From positions 62,001-126,000 of the forward strand of contig NZ_JAALCR010000015.1 in the NCBI RefSeq assembly GCF_011065895.1: a DNA stretch of 64,000 nt. Reading direction: 5' to 3'. The notes under the pieces are model-generated. The model searched no databases, was not told where the DNA came from, and worked only from the letters and a program-made list of their open reading frames with translations. Source of the DNA: Paludisphaera rhizosphaerae (lineage in GTDB: Bacteria > Planctomycetota > Planctomycetia > Isosphaerales > Isosphaeraceae). A program made the position numbers and the translations under genes. Every line of letters begins with the position of its first letter. The first letter of the stretch is position 1. Below, piece by piece: positions 38,385 to 47,707 of this stretch.

Positions 38385-39632
38385 ATGTCTTTCACCGCAG
38401 TTCCACGGGGCGCTCCCCCGCCGGGCGTCCGTGCGCCCGTGCCCAGAAGAGGGTATTGCCGCTCTCCCAAGCAACTCGTCGCCCGCGCCGATCTGACCGA
38501 CGCGGCCAAGATCCTCTTGGCGGCGCTGGCCGGTCTCTGCTGGGGCGACAATCGGGAGGGAACACCTTCCATCTACCATATCGCCGACGCTTGCGGCTGG
38601 GCCGGTAAGACGTGGAAGGTTAAGCGGGCGATGACCGAGGTCGTCAAAGCTGGACTGGTGGACCGATTTCCATGCTCTGACGCGCCGGGCTACGTCTGGA
38701 CGACGCGTCTCCTCTACGATCCATCGGGATACGACGACGTCCACGACGACGCCGAAAACCCGTCCGTCCGCGTCTTTGACCCCAGCGCGCCAGCGCCCCA
38801 ACCCCAGGGCGCAGGTGCGCCGACCCCAGAGCGCCAGTGCGCCAACCCCAGGGCGCAGGTGCGCCGACCCCAGAGCACTGGCGCTACCCCTTCTTCTAGA
38901 AGTATTCAGACTGTCTTAGACCTTGTAGACGACGTAGACGCCGGAACGTCGCCGTCGACGGTTTCGACGACCATCGAATCGGAGAACCCAGTCCCGATAG
39001 TCGAGAATGCAATCCAGGAGAAGACAAGCCCGGACCCAGATCCGGCTCCGGCAGCCGACGCCCAGGACGTTGCCTGTCTGGCGGTCGTTGCTGCTCTCGT
39101 CGAGCGTGCGTCGAAGCTGTGGCCGACCCAGGCTCCGGAGATGAGCCTGCGAGTCGGCGATCTGGTGGATAAGAGTCGCAGTCTCGGCTATGAGAGCGAC
39201 GGTGCCCGGGCGGCGGTTGAATACGCCTACCGGGCAAAAAAAGGGCCTGGACTCGCGTTCTCAATGCTTACCGAGTGGAGTTCACACGGCAAGTCGCTCG
39301 CCGATCTTCGGTCGTATCTCGCGGCGCTGGCACCCAAGCCGACGTCCCGCGTCGAGCCGGTGTCGAAGCCAGTCGAACAGTCTGGGCCCATCGATGACGA
39401 GGACCTCGCTAAAGACCTCGCGACGGCGCGGGACAGAACCCAAAGCCTGCAACAGAGGCGATGGGCGGCAGCCAGGGTCCGGCTTGCCGCCGCGCAAGGC
39501 TACCTCAAGAACGAGAACCTGGACGGTCTTCCGCCGCCGGAGGCGCAAAAAAGAACCGGCTGCGGGGCCTGTCGCCAAACTTCCCCCGCAGCCGGTGCCA
39601 GAGCGTTGTATTCGAGCCGAATCCTAGCCTAA
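38385..39632 (+). CDS. replication initiator-like winged-helix protein
   Basis: 415 residues from ATG 38385; upstream in-frame sequence contains the leader hairpins. Residues 25-110 form a helix-turn-helix domain of the kind seen in phage O and DnaD/RepA-like initiators (ADLTDAAKILLAALAGLCWG, SIYHIADACGWAGKTWKVKR, AMTEVVKAGLVDRF). A disordered stretch follows, coded by the iterons, then a helical middle domain (LAVVAALVERASKLWPTQAP; GLAFSMLTEWSSHGKSLADL) and a charged C-terminal helix. Lambda O has the same design: DNA-binding N terminus, iterons inside the gene, helicase-loading C terminus. No helicase or polymerase is encoded, so the host replisome would be recruited. The 3' end contains hairpin copy 2. 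Confidence 0.65.
   Translation: MSFTAVPRGAPPPGVRAPVPRRGYCRSPKQLVARADLTDAAKILLAALAGLCWGDNREGTPSIYHIADACGWAGKTWKVKRAMTEVVKAGLVDRFPCSDAPGYVWTTRLLYDPSGYDDVHDDAENPSVRVFDPSAPAPQPQGAGAPTPERQCANPRAQVRRPQSTGATPSSRSIQTVLDLVDDVDAGTSPSTVSTTIESENPVPIVENAIQEKTSPDPDPAPAADAQDVACLAVVAALVERASKLWPTQAPEMSLRVGDLVDKSRSLGYESDGARAAVEYAYRAKKGPGLAFSMLTEWSSHGKSLADLRSYLAALAPKPTSRVEPVSKPVEQSGPIDDEDLAKDLATARDRTQSLQQRRWAAARVRLAAAQGYLKNENLDGLPPPEAQKRTGCGACRQTSPAAGARALYSSRILA
38786..38895. repeat. 22-bp direct iterons, candidate replication origin
   Basis: Four consecutive 22-bp units end in ACCCCAG at 38807, 38829, 38851 and 38873, with a fifth, degenerate unit after. Units 2 and 4 (38808-38829, 38852-38873) are identical; units 1 and 3 are near copies. 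Because 22 is not a multiple of three the protein sequence is not repetitive, so the DNA itself appears to be what is conserved. An AT-richer stretch (38891-38935, with TTCTAGAA) follows at once, as a duplex-unwinding element would. Confidence 0.75.
39555..39596 (+). repeat. conserved-loop hairpin, copy 2
   Basis: ACCGGCTGCGGGG (39555-39567) pairs perfectly over 13 bp with CCCCGCAGCCGGT (39584-39596). The 16-nt loop CCTGTCGCCAAACTTC is copy 1's loop with one change. Same orientation as copy 1, 1.23 kb downstream. GCCAGAG follows both hairpins within 10 bases. There is no T-run, so it is not a standard terminator. Confidence 0.8.
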
Positions 39633-39679
39633 ACGGGAGTTCAGGGCAAGGCTTGCGACCCGAATCACACCCGCGTTGT

Positions 39680-39697
39680 ACGGCCTTTGAAGGCCGT
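39680..39697. repeat. 8-bp palindrome near attR
   Basis: ACGGCCTT (39680-39687) and AAGGCCGT (39690-39697) around two bases, about 125 bp inside attR. Could be an arm-type binding site or weak terminator. Nothing else is visible in the gap 39633-39823. Confidence 0.5.
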
Positions 39698-39823
39698 GAT
39701 TCCGAAACTTGTGCACATATTCAGGCGATATCGGTTTCCGACTTCGCTAGCGATGGCGTTCCGGTGCCTCCCGGATCGCCGTAGATTCACCGACGAGGGG
39801 CGAAAGTACGACGGTCGGAGAAG

Positions 39824-39865
39824 TACCGGGGTGGGGACTCGAACCCCAGACCTGCGGATTATGAG
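39824..39865. other. attR core
   Basis: Identical over 42 bp to attL (1413-1454). Covers the tRNA-Met 3' half from discriminator base through the anticodon loop, so the phage supplies the 3' half of the functional tRNA gene. Confidence 0.93.
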
Positions 39866-39897
39866 ACCGCCGCTCTGACCAACTGAGCTACCCCGGC
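39824..39897 (-). tRNA. tRNA-Met (CAT)
   Basis: 74 nt on the minus strand, folding as GCCGGGG/CCCCGGT acceptor (first pair G-U), D stem GCTC/GAGC, anticodon arm GCGGT-CTCATAA-TCCGC, T stem TGGGG/CCCCA with loop TTCGAGT, discriminator A; no encoded CCA. Anticodon CAT; an elongator Met tRNA is most likely, Ile-CAT cannot be excluded. The U31-U39 pair closing the anticodon stem is a mismatch. It is the phage attachment site. Confidence 0.95.
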
Positions 39898-40035
39898 GTC
39901 GAGGGCTGCGATTGGGGAAGCTTGTCCCCAGGAGTCGCCTCGGCGATAATCAACCTACCAGACGACTCCTGCGGCTTCAAGGGGGTCGCCTCGCTTCGGC
40001 CGTACTCCGCGCCTCAAATTCGGAAAGCTCAGGAC

Positions 40036-41709
<1,674 letters not shown>

Positions 41710-41731
41710 CCGCGGCGGTGCCGTAATAGCA

Positions 41732-41771
41732 AGAAGGGCCCATGCGATATCGTTGTCGCATGGGCCCTTCT
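41732..41771. terminator. 16-bp perfect hairpin after ettA
   Basis: AGAAGGGCCCATGCGA (41732-41747) pairs with TCGCATGGGCCCTTCT (41756-41771) around 8 bases. Only three Ts follow, but stem strength and position 23 bases after the stop indicate termination. Confidence 0.8.
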
Positions 41772-42383
41772 GATTTCCGTTCATCGGCTTCCGACCTCCG
41801 CCAGCTAGGCCACGCAAACCACCAGCGCAGCGGGATCGTCAGGGAGGGCCCTCGGCGGCCGCAATCGGCCGATTCATCGAAGACGATTCGCGATTCCATC
41901 GACGACCGTTGTGGCTCGCGCCGCAAGCTGTCACGGGTGTAAGCTCACCGCCGGTCAGGTCAACCACTTCCGAGCCCGGGATGATTCCCAAGGCGGTGAC
42001 CGCCTCGCGTATTTAGAGATCGAAGGCACTGCCATCGCCGGTCATCGGCTCTGCGTCGCGGAGAGAGAGCGCGTCGCCCCGCGCATCATCCCTCCCTCAT
42101 GCCATCCCTCTGTGCCCAGGACGCGAGGGCCTCGCCCGCCAATCGCCGCGGGGTCTACGACTCCTCACGACGGCCTTGAATCAAGCAATCAGTGCGCCTG
42201 GCTAAAAAGCATTTCTTGGGTTTTTTATCGGTGCGTAAGTGAGTCTGAGCGGCACTTCGTTTGCCTCCCCGAAAGATGTTGCCTTGGGCGGGAGTAAGCC
42301 CTAAGCCCGCGAGGCGCAACGTCTCTTGCCCATCTCTCCGCTTCGACTCATCTCTACGAGCAACAGCTGAAGGAGACGAAAGC
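41772..42383. other. 612-bp intergenic stretch
   Basis: No gene could be supported. A plus-strand frame through 41911-42297 is open but has no ribosome-binding site or protein-like character. AT-richer sequence at 42200-42235 (CTAAAAAGCATTTC, GGTTTTTTATC) may hold the promoter of the next gene. Confidence 0.4.
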
Positions 42384-43427
42384 ATGTCCACCCGCAAGAA
42401 CCCTGAGAAGAGCGTGGATGTCCCTCCTTACGGGGATCGCAATCCTGATCCCATCACCGACGCTCCTGGGGCGCACCCCGTCGAGACTGGCATCGGAGCC
42501 GCGCTCGGGGGCATGGCGACCGGCGCTGCGATTGGAACCGTTGCTGGGCCTGTCGGTACGGCGATCGGCGCGGCTCTCGGTGCGTTGGCTGGAGGGCTTG
42601 CCGGCAAGGGGGTGGGCGAGTTGATCGATCCCACGAGCGAGGACGCGTGGCTGCGCGAATCCTTCCCCTCTCGCCACTACGCCAAGAAGGGTGAGACGTA
42701 CGAATACTACGAGCCCGCCTACACCTATGCTCGCGACTCCGAGACCAGGTTCGCTGGCAGACCGTTCGCCGAGGTCGAGCAGGATCTCAAAGCGAATTGG
42801 GACAAGACAAAACACCCCGCCGATCTGTCGTGGGACAAGGCCAAGCCCGCAGTCAAGGACGTCTTCGACTACCGCTCGACTCATCGCTACGCCGGCGAAG
42901 CGACTGAGCGGCACCTGGGCAAGCCCTACGTCGAGGTCGAGAAGGACCTTCAGACGGACTGGGAGAAGACCAAGCATGCCGCGGACATGTCGTGGGACAA
43001 GGCGAAGGACGCCGTCAAGGACGCCTACAACCGAACGATCCAGCTTCGCGAGGAACGGCTGAAGGTCGAGAAGAAGCCCGTCGAGGCGGGGAACGTCACG
43101 ATTCGGAAGGAGGTCGTCACGGAACACAAGACGATCACCGTTCCTGTCGAGCGAGAGGAGATCGTCATCGAGCGGCGGCCCGGTTCGGGGAAGGTCATCG
43201 AGGGGGGCATCGGTGCGTCGAAGACCGAGGAGATCCGCATCCCAGTCAAGCGTGAGGAAATCCAGGTCGGGAAGGAAGCCGTGGTGACCGGCGAGGTGAC
43301 GGTCGGCAAGCGAAAGGTGGAGGAGACCGAGAAGGCCTCCGGCACCGTGCGCAAGGAACAGCTCAAGGTCGACAAGCACGGCGACGTCGAGATCGACGAT
43401 CGCGGCCGCGAGCCCGGCCGTCGCTGA
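42384..43427 (+). CDS. glycine-zipper and DUF2382 (YsnF/AvaK-like) stress protein
   Basis: 347 residues from ATG 42384 behind AAGGAGA. Residues 32-72 are a glycine-zipper hydrophobic segment (TGIGAALGGMATGAAIGTVA; GPVGTAIGAALGALAGGLAG). Residues 75-215 hold two repeats of a soluble unit (RFAGRPFAEVEQDLKANWDK; KPYVEVEKDLQTDWEKTKHA). The C-terminal 130 residues are the DUF2382 repeat (LREERLKVEKKPVEAGNVTI; TVPVEREEIVIERRP; EIRIPVKREEIQVGKEAVVT). YsnF-type proteins are induced by general stress and thought to be envelope associated. A terminator follows. Confidence 0.85.
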   Translation: MSTRKNPEKSVDVPPYGDRNPDPITDAPGAHPVETGIGAALGGMATGAAIGTVAGPVGTAIGAALGALAGGLAGKGVGELIDPTSEDAWLRESFPSRHYAKKGETYEYYEPAYTYARDSETRFAGRPFAEVEQDLKANWDKTKHPADLSWDKAKPAVKDVFDYRSTHRYAGEATERHLGKPYVEVEKDLQTDWEKTKHAADMSWDKAKDAVKDAYNRTIQLREERLKVEKKPVEAGNVTIRKEVVTEHKTITVPVEREEIVIERRPGSGKVIEGGIGASKTEEIRIPVKREEIQVGKEAVVTGEVTVGKRKVEETEKASGTVRKEQLKVDKHGDVEIDDRGREPGRR

Positions 43428-43455
43428 GACGACGGAACGACGGCTTTATCGAGGA

Positions 43456-43507
43456 GGCCCCGCCGACCCCTCTGCACCAGGTAGAGGACGCCCGGCGGGG
43501 CTTTCTT
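43456..43507 (+). terminator. rho-independent terminator after the DUF2382 gene
   Basis: GCCCCGCCG (43457-43465) pairs with CGGCGGGGC (43493-43501), followed by TTTCTT. 30 bases after the stop. Confidence 0.85.
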
Positions 43508-43898
43508 CGATTCCAGCGACGGTAGAAAGGATTCGCTGAGAAGGAACACGACCACGGAAGAGCGATCCGTTTCCCCTCGATCGAGAAACAAGCTTCGCGA
43601 TGCTCTGGCGTACGGCCGACGGCCGTTCGCGACAGACTCCGTCGATTAAGCGATTCTATTGGACTCGGTCCTGCATTTTCGGGAGTGAAATCGAAGAGAA
43701 TCCCTGGGTTTTTGGGGGTTCAGCCAGGATGTCGACGTCGAAACGGCGGCGTTGGTACTCCGATTGCAAAGTCCTAGTCCTCTCGTGGGTGGTCACGGAA
43801 TTCGGTCTGCTGAACCGTGGCTCGATGCGACGACTGCCTGCTCCAGACGATCAGGATGCGACCCGAAACACATGGGTGAACGAGAACAGGAGATCAGC
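43508..43898. other. intergenic leader before the EF-hand gene
   Basis: 391 bases without a supported gene. A frame open from 43600 has no coding character. The promoter of the EF-hand gene should lie here but I see no clear boxes. Confidence 0.4.
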
Positions 43899-44777
43899 AT
43901 GCGTCAGGGAATTCTCGCCGCTCTCACCGTGATCCTCGCGGCCTCCCTCGGAACGGTCCGCGCGGACGATAAGGATAAGGATTCAATCGGCCCAATCGAC
44001 AATCTGGGCGATCTCCGCGACACGGCGAAGATGGCCTTCAAGATGGCCGACATGAACAATGACGGCCTGATTTCGCAGAAGGAAGCCATCGACGCCGGCA
44101 ACGTCCTTGTCGGTGGTTTCTTCTTCCGGGCCGACGCCAACGGCGACGGCAAGGTCACCAAGGAGGAAGCCGACGCTGCTCGTGAGAATATGCTCAACCA
44201 GCGGCCCATTCTTCGGTTCGTCTTCCAGCGGGCCGAGCAGGAAACAGCCGCACAGGGGACGAAACCCCAGGTCGACCAGGCCCAGCAGAACATCATGAGC
44301 GCCGTCGACGCGAACCGCGACGGATCGATCGACGCCACCGAGTTGCGACAGGCCGTCCAGACCGGAGTCCAGAGCCTGTACTTGACCGCCGACCGCAACG
44401 GCGACGGCCAGCTCGACCCTTCGGAACTGAATTTCGCAGCCGTGGAGATGGGACGAGCCGGCCTTCAGGCCGCCTTCCAGTCGGCTGACCTCGATAAGAA
44501 TGGTGCCGTGAGCCGCGACGAGTTCGACAAGGCGATCGTCAACCCAGCGAACGTCGTCTTCCGGGTGATGGACGCCAACAACGACGGCCAGCTCTCGCGT
44601 GAAGAGCTCCAGTCGGGGGCTCGCATCCTCATGAGCGAGCTGCGAAACCTGGAAGTTCCCGACCCGGCGAACACGCTCCCCAAGCAGGTCGAGCACGAGA
44701 TTAACAACGTGCCCGCCTCGGCTCCCTCGGCCGTCCGCGTGGCCCCGACGCCGGCTGCCGCCGCGCAGCCCCGGTAA
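43899..44777 (+). CDS. secreted protein with six EF-hand loops
   Basis: 292 residues from ATG 43899 with AGGAGA upstream. Signal peptide 1-22 (LAALTVILAASLGTVRA). Six DxDxDG-type calcium loops begin near residues 51 (DMNNDGLISQKE), 79 (DANGDGKVTKEE), 137 (DANRDGSIDATE), 165 (DRNGDGQLDPSE), 197 (DLDKNGAVSRDE) and 225 (DANNDGQLSREE), arranged in pairs. All have the Glu at position 12. Ala/Pro tail. An exported calmodulin-like calcium binder; such proteins are abundant in planctomycetes. Confidence 0.9.
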   Translation: MRQGILAALTVILAASLGTVRADDKDKDSIGPIDNLGDLRDTAKMAFKMADMNNDGLISQKEAIDAGNVLVGGFFFRADANGDGKVTKEEADAARENMLNQRPILRFVFQRAEQETAAQGTKPQVDQAQQNIMSAVDANRDGSIDATELRQAVQTGVQSLYLTADRNGDGQLDPSELNFAAVEMGRAGLQAAFQSADLDKNGAVSRDEFDKAIVNPANVVFRVMDANNDGQLSREELQSGARILMSELRNLEVPDPANTLPKQVEHEINNVPASAPSAVRVAPTPAAAAQPR

Positions 44778-45063
44778 GCAAGGCCGCTGATTGCAGTCGA
44801 GAGACTCGCCCTAGGTGTTGAGCAGCGGGCCGGGATTCGTGAGACGTCGATGACGTATCGCGGGCCCGGCTCGCGGCGTTTCGAATACGAGCGTGATTAC
44901 GTCGCGCGACTTCCCGAACCAGGCGATCGAGGACGACTCCGCGCCGGGCTGTGGAATTCGACTTCCACGAGGCGTAGCATTCCCCCAAGGTTTCCCTGGA
45001 ATCGCGATGCCCGGAGTTGCTGGTTCAGGGAATGGTGGGCCCGGGACGCAAGGAGGAACAGCG

Positions 45064-46722
45064 ATGAAGCTGGTTATCGTGGGTGGTGTCGCCGGTGGAG
45101 CGTCAGCGGCGACCAGGGCTCGACGCCTTTCCGAGTCGGCTCAGATCGTCATGTTCGAGCGCGGCCCGGATGTCTCGTTCGCAAATTGCGGCCTACCCTA
45201 TTACGTCGGCGGTGAGATCCAGGATCGCGAGAAACTGCTCGTCACGAAGCCAGGCCTGCTCCGCCAGGGATACCGGATCGACGTGCGTACCCGCTCCGAG
45301 GTCGTTGCGATTGATCGCACGCAGAAGCTGGTTCGGGTGAGAAATCTTGCCGACGCCACCGAGTACAACGAGACTTACGACGCTCTGATCCTGGCTCCCG
45401 GGGCTGCACCCTGGAAGCCGCCGATCGAAGGCGTCGACGCACCGGGGGTCTTCACGCTGCGCAACCTGGAGGATGTGGATCGGATCAAAGCGGTCGTGGA
45501 CGGAGGAGCCGGACATGCCGTGGTCGTGGGGGCTGGTTTCATCGGTGTTGAACTCGCCGAGAACTTCCTGCGCAAAGGGCTGCGCACGACGGTCGTTGAG
45601 CTTCAGGACCAGGTGGTCCCCGTGGTCGATCGCGAGATGACGACTCCCCTCGCCGAGGCCCTTCGCTCCCACGGCGCGACGCTCTTGCTTCAGGATTCTG
45701 TCGAGGCGATCCAGAAGACGCCCGATGGTCTGACGCTTCGATTGAAGTCGGGAGGTGCTCTGGAGGCGGACCTGGTTGTGCTGGGAGTTGGGGTGAGGCC
45801 TGAAAATGTGCTCGCCGTTCAGGCCGGTCTGGAGGTTGGCCCTCGCGGCGGGATCAAGGTGGACGCCTCGATGCGGACGAGCGATCCATCGATCTTCGCG
45901 GTCGGCGACGCCGTGGAAACCCGAGAGTTCCCCACTGGCAGGCCAACGCAGGTCCCGCTCGCCGGCCCCGCGAACCGTCAGGGGCGGATTGCGGCCGACA
46001 ACGTCTTCGGCCGACGCAGCGAGTTCCGAGGAACGCAGGCGACTGCGATCGTCGGCTTCTTCGAGCATGTGCTCGCCGCAACCGGTCAGACCGAGAGATC
46101 GTTGAAACGCGACGGCGTACCGTACTACAAGGTGTACGTCCACGGGAACCACCACGCAGGCTATTACCCGAGGGCGAAACCGCTGTCGATCAAGCTCCTG
46201 GCCAGCCCGGAAACCGGCACGCTGCTGGGAGCGCAGGTTGTTGGGACTGAGGGCGTGGCCGATCGGGCGAATGTGCTGGCGACTGCTCTTCAGGCCAGGA
46301 TGACGGTTCGGGATCTGGCGGAGGTCGAACTGGCCTACGCACCGCAGTTCGGCTCGGCGAAGGACCCGGTAAACATGGCCGGCTTCGTCGCGTCCAACGT
46401 GGCGGACGGCCTCGACAAGCAGGTCCACGTCGAGGATTGGGATACGGACCTATCCTCTCGCGCAGCCTTGATCGACGTACGGACGCCCAAGGAGTTCGCC
46501 GCGGGGGCGATCCCTGGCGCGGTGAATATTCCCATCGACGAGATCCGCGAGCGATTGAGCGAGATTCCTCGTAATCGGCCGATCGTGGTCCATTGTCAGG
46601 TCGGCATGCGCGGATACATGGCCGGATTGATCCTGCGGAACGCCGGGTTTGAGGCGTACAATCTCGGAGGCGGCTACAAGACCTACCGACTTCACCACCC
46701 CGCATCCACCGATCATGCTTGA
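45064..46722 (+). CDS. CoA-disulfide reductase / FAD pyridine nucleotide-disulfide oxidoreductase with C-terminal rhodanese
   Basis: 552 residues from ATG 45064. FAD-binding VGGVAGGASAA (7-17), the single-Cys active site FANCGLPYY (Cys42), NAD-binding VVVGAGFIGVE (153-163), FAD-contact SIFAVGDAVE near 280, and dimerisation domain to about 450. Residues about 460-545 are a rhodanese domain with catalytic Cys511 in VVHCQVGMRGY. This fusion is the CoADR-rhodanese type, which uses NAD(P)H to reduce CoA disulfides, per/polysulfides and related sulfane sulfur. Cytoplasmic. It overlaps the following esterase gene by 8 bases, indicating one operon. GGAGGAACAGCG precedes the start. Confidence 0.9.
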   Translation: MKLVIVGGVAGGASAATRARRLSESAQIVMFERGPDVSFANCGLPYYVGGEIQDREKLLVTKPGLLRQGYRIDVRTRSEVVAIDRTQKLVRVRNLADATEYNETYDALILAPGAAPWKPPIEGVDAPGVFTLRNLEDVDRIKAVVDGGAGHAVVVGAGFIGVELAENFLRKGLRTTVVELQDQVVPVVDREMTTPLAEALRSHGATLLLQDSVEAIQKTPDGLTLRLKSGGALEADLVVLGVGVRPENVLAVQAGLEVGPRGGIKVDASMRTSDPSIFAVGDAVETREFPTGRPTQVPLAGPANRQGRIAADNVFGRRSEFRGTQATAIVGFFEHVLAATGQTERSLKRDGVPYYKVYVHGNHHAGYYPRAKPLSIKLLASPETGTLLGAQVVGTEGVADRANVLATALQARMTVRDLAEVELAYAPQFGSAKDPVNMAGFVASNVADGLDKQVHVEDWDTDLSSRAALIDVRTPKEFAAGAIPGAVNIPIDEIRERLSEIPRNRPIVVHCQVGMRGYMAGLILRNAGFEAYNLGGGYKTYRLHHPASTDHA

Positions 46723-47707
46723 CCCTCTGCCGACCGGGCCGATTGACCCCCAGGCCCGGGCGTTTCTCGACCGCCTGGCCTCCGCCGGCCTGCCGACGAC
46801 CGATCAGTTGACCGTTGCCCAGGCGCGAGCCCAGATGGAGGTCTCCACCCGGTTTCTGGGTCGTCCGCCGCGCGTCGCTTGCGTCGAGGATCGCCAGATT
46901 CCTGGGCCGGCGGGTGAGATCCCCGTCCGCATCGTGACGCCGATCGATGCGGGCTCGGAGCCGCTGCCGGTGGTCGTTTATTATCACGGCGGCGGTTGGG
47001 TTCTGGGTGACCTTGCTTCGCACGAGGGACTCTGCCGGGCCTTGTCGAACGCCTCGGGCGCGGTCGTCGTTTCGGTGGCCTATCGACTGGCTCCCGAGCA
47101 TACGTTCCCCGCCGCGGCCGAGGACGCTCATGCCGCCTTCGCCTGGTTCGCCGAGCACGCGGGAGAGATCGGCGGCGATCCGTCGCGAGTCGCGGTCTGC
47201 GGCGACAGTGCCGGCGGCAATCTCGCTGCCGTCGTCGCGCTCATGGCACGTGACCAGGGCGGTCGTGCTCCCGCCCTCCAGGTCCTGGCCTACCCCGTCG
47301 TGGGTTTCGATCCGGAGAACGAGTCTTACCGGCTCTTCGCCGATGCACACCATCTCACACGTGGCGAGATGATCTGGTTCTGGGACCAGTACGCGCCGAA
47401 TGTGAACGACCGCAACAACCCGTATCTCGCCCCGCTGGAAGCCGCCGACGTTTCCGGTCTGGCGCCGGCGTTGGTGATCTCGGCTGGGTATGACGTTCTT
47501 CGCGATGAGGCCGAAGCCTACGCGCGGCGTCTATCAGCGGCCGGGACGCCGACGACTCTTTCCCGATACCTGGGCATGATCCACGGCTTCCTTCGGCGTT
47601 ACCCGTTCTTCGACGAGGGGAGACGGGGCATCGACGAGATCGCGACGGCCCTGCGTGCGGCGTTCGGTCTTACTGGGTCGAGCCGAGGCGTTGACGGAGT
47701 CGGATGA
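46715..47707 (+). CDS. alpha/beta hydrolase, HSL-family (type IV) esterase
   Basis: 330 residues from ATG 46715, overlapping the CoADR stop. Oxyanion motif HGGGW (91-95), nucleophile elbow GDSAGG with Ser165, acid Asp260 (SAGYDVLRDEAEAY), and His290 (GMIHGF). This is the hormone-sensitive-lipase-like bacterial esterase family, acting on short-chain esters. No signal peptide, so cytoplasmic. Its 3' end overlaps the convergent TPR gene by 38 bases. Confidence 0.9.
   Translation: MLDPLPTGPIDPQARAFLDRLASAGLPTTDQLTVAQARAQMEVSTRFLGRPPRVACVEDRQIPGPAGEIPVRIVTPIDAGSEPLPVVVYYHGGGWVLGDLASHEGLCRALSNASGAVVVSVAYRLAPEHTFPAAAEDAHAAFAWFAEHAGEIGGDPSRVAVCGDSAGGNLAAVVALMARDQGGRAPALQVLAYPVVGFDPENESYRLFADAHHLTRGEMIWFWDQYAPNVNDRNNPYLAPLEAADVSGLAPALVISAGYDVLRDEAEAYARRLSAAGTPTTLSRYLGMIHGFLRRYPFFDEGRRGIDEIATALRAAFGLTGSSRGVDGVG

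Larger units (their letters stand above)
1413..39865. mobile_element. integrated temperate siphovirus-like prophage in tRNA-Met
   Basis: A 42-bp perfect direct repeat (1413-1454 and 39824-39865) bounds about 38.4 kb. The repeat is the 3' half of a tRNA-Met gene up to the anticodon loop; the intact tRNA stands at the right end. Inside are a tyrosine integrase next to the left repeat, then early, late structural, leftward accessory and replication modules. Terminase, portal, scaffold, SU10-like capsid, tail tube, frameshifted tail chaperones and tape measure in standard order identify a long-tailed, non-contractile phage. All essential structural genes appear intact. No lysis enzyme was recognised, so inducibility cannot be judged from sequence. 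Confidence 0.93.

Noticed and set aside
41911-42297. 128-codon rightward frame between ettA and the DUF2382 gene
   Set aside because: Weak protein character, no start signal; treated as intergenic.
43600-43932. 110-codon rightward frame before the EF-hand gene
   Set aside because: No ribosome-binding site, mixed composition, overlaps the true EF-hand start in another frame.
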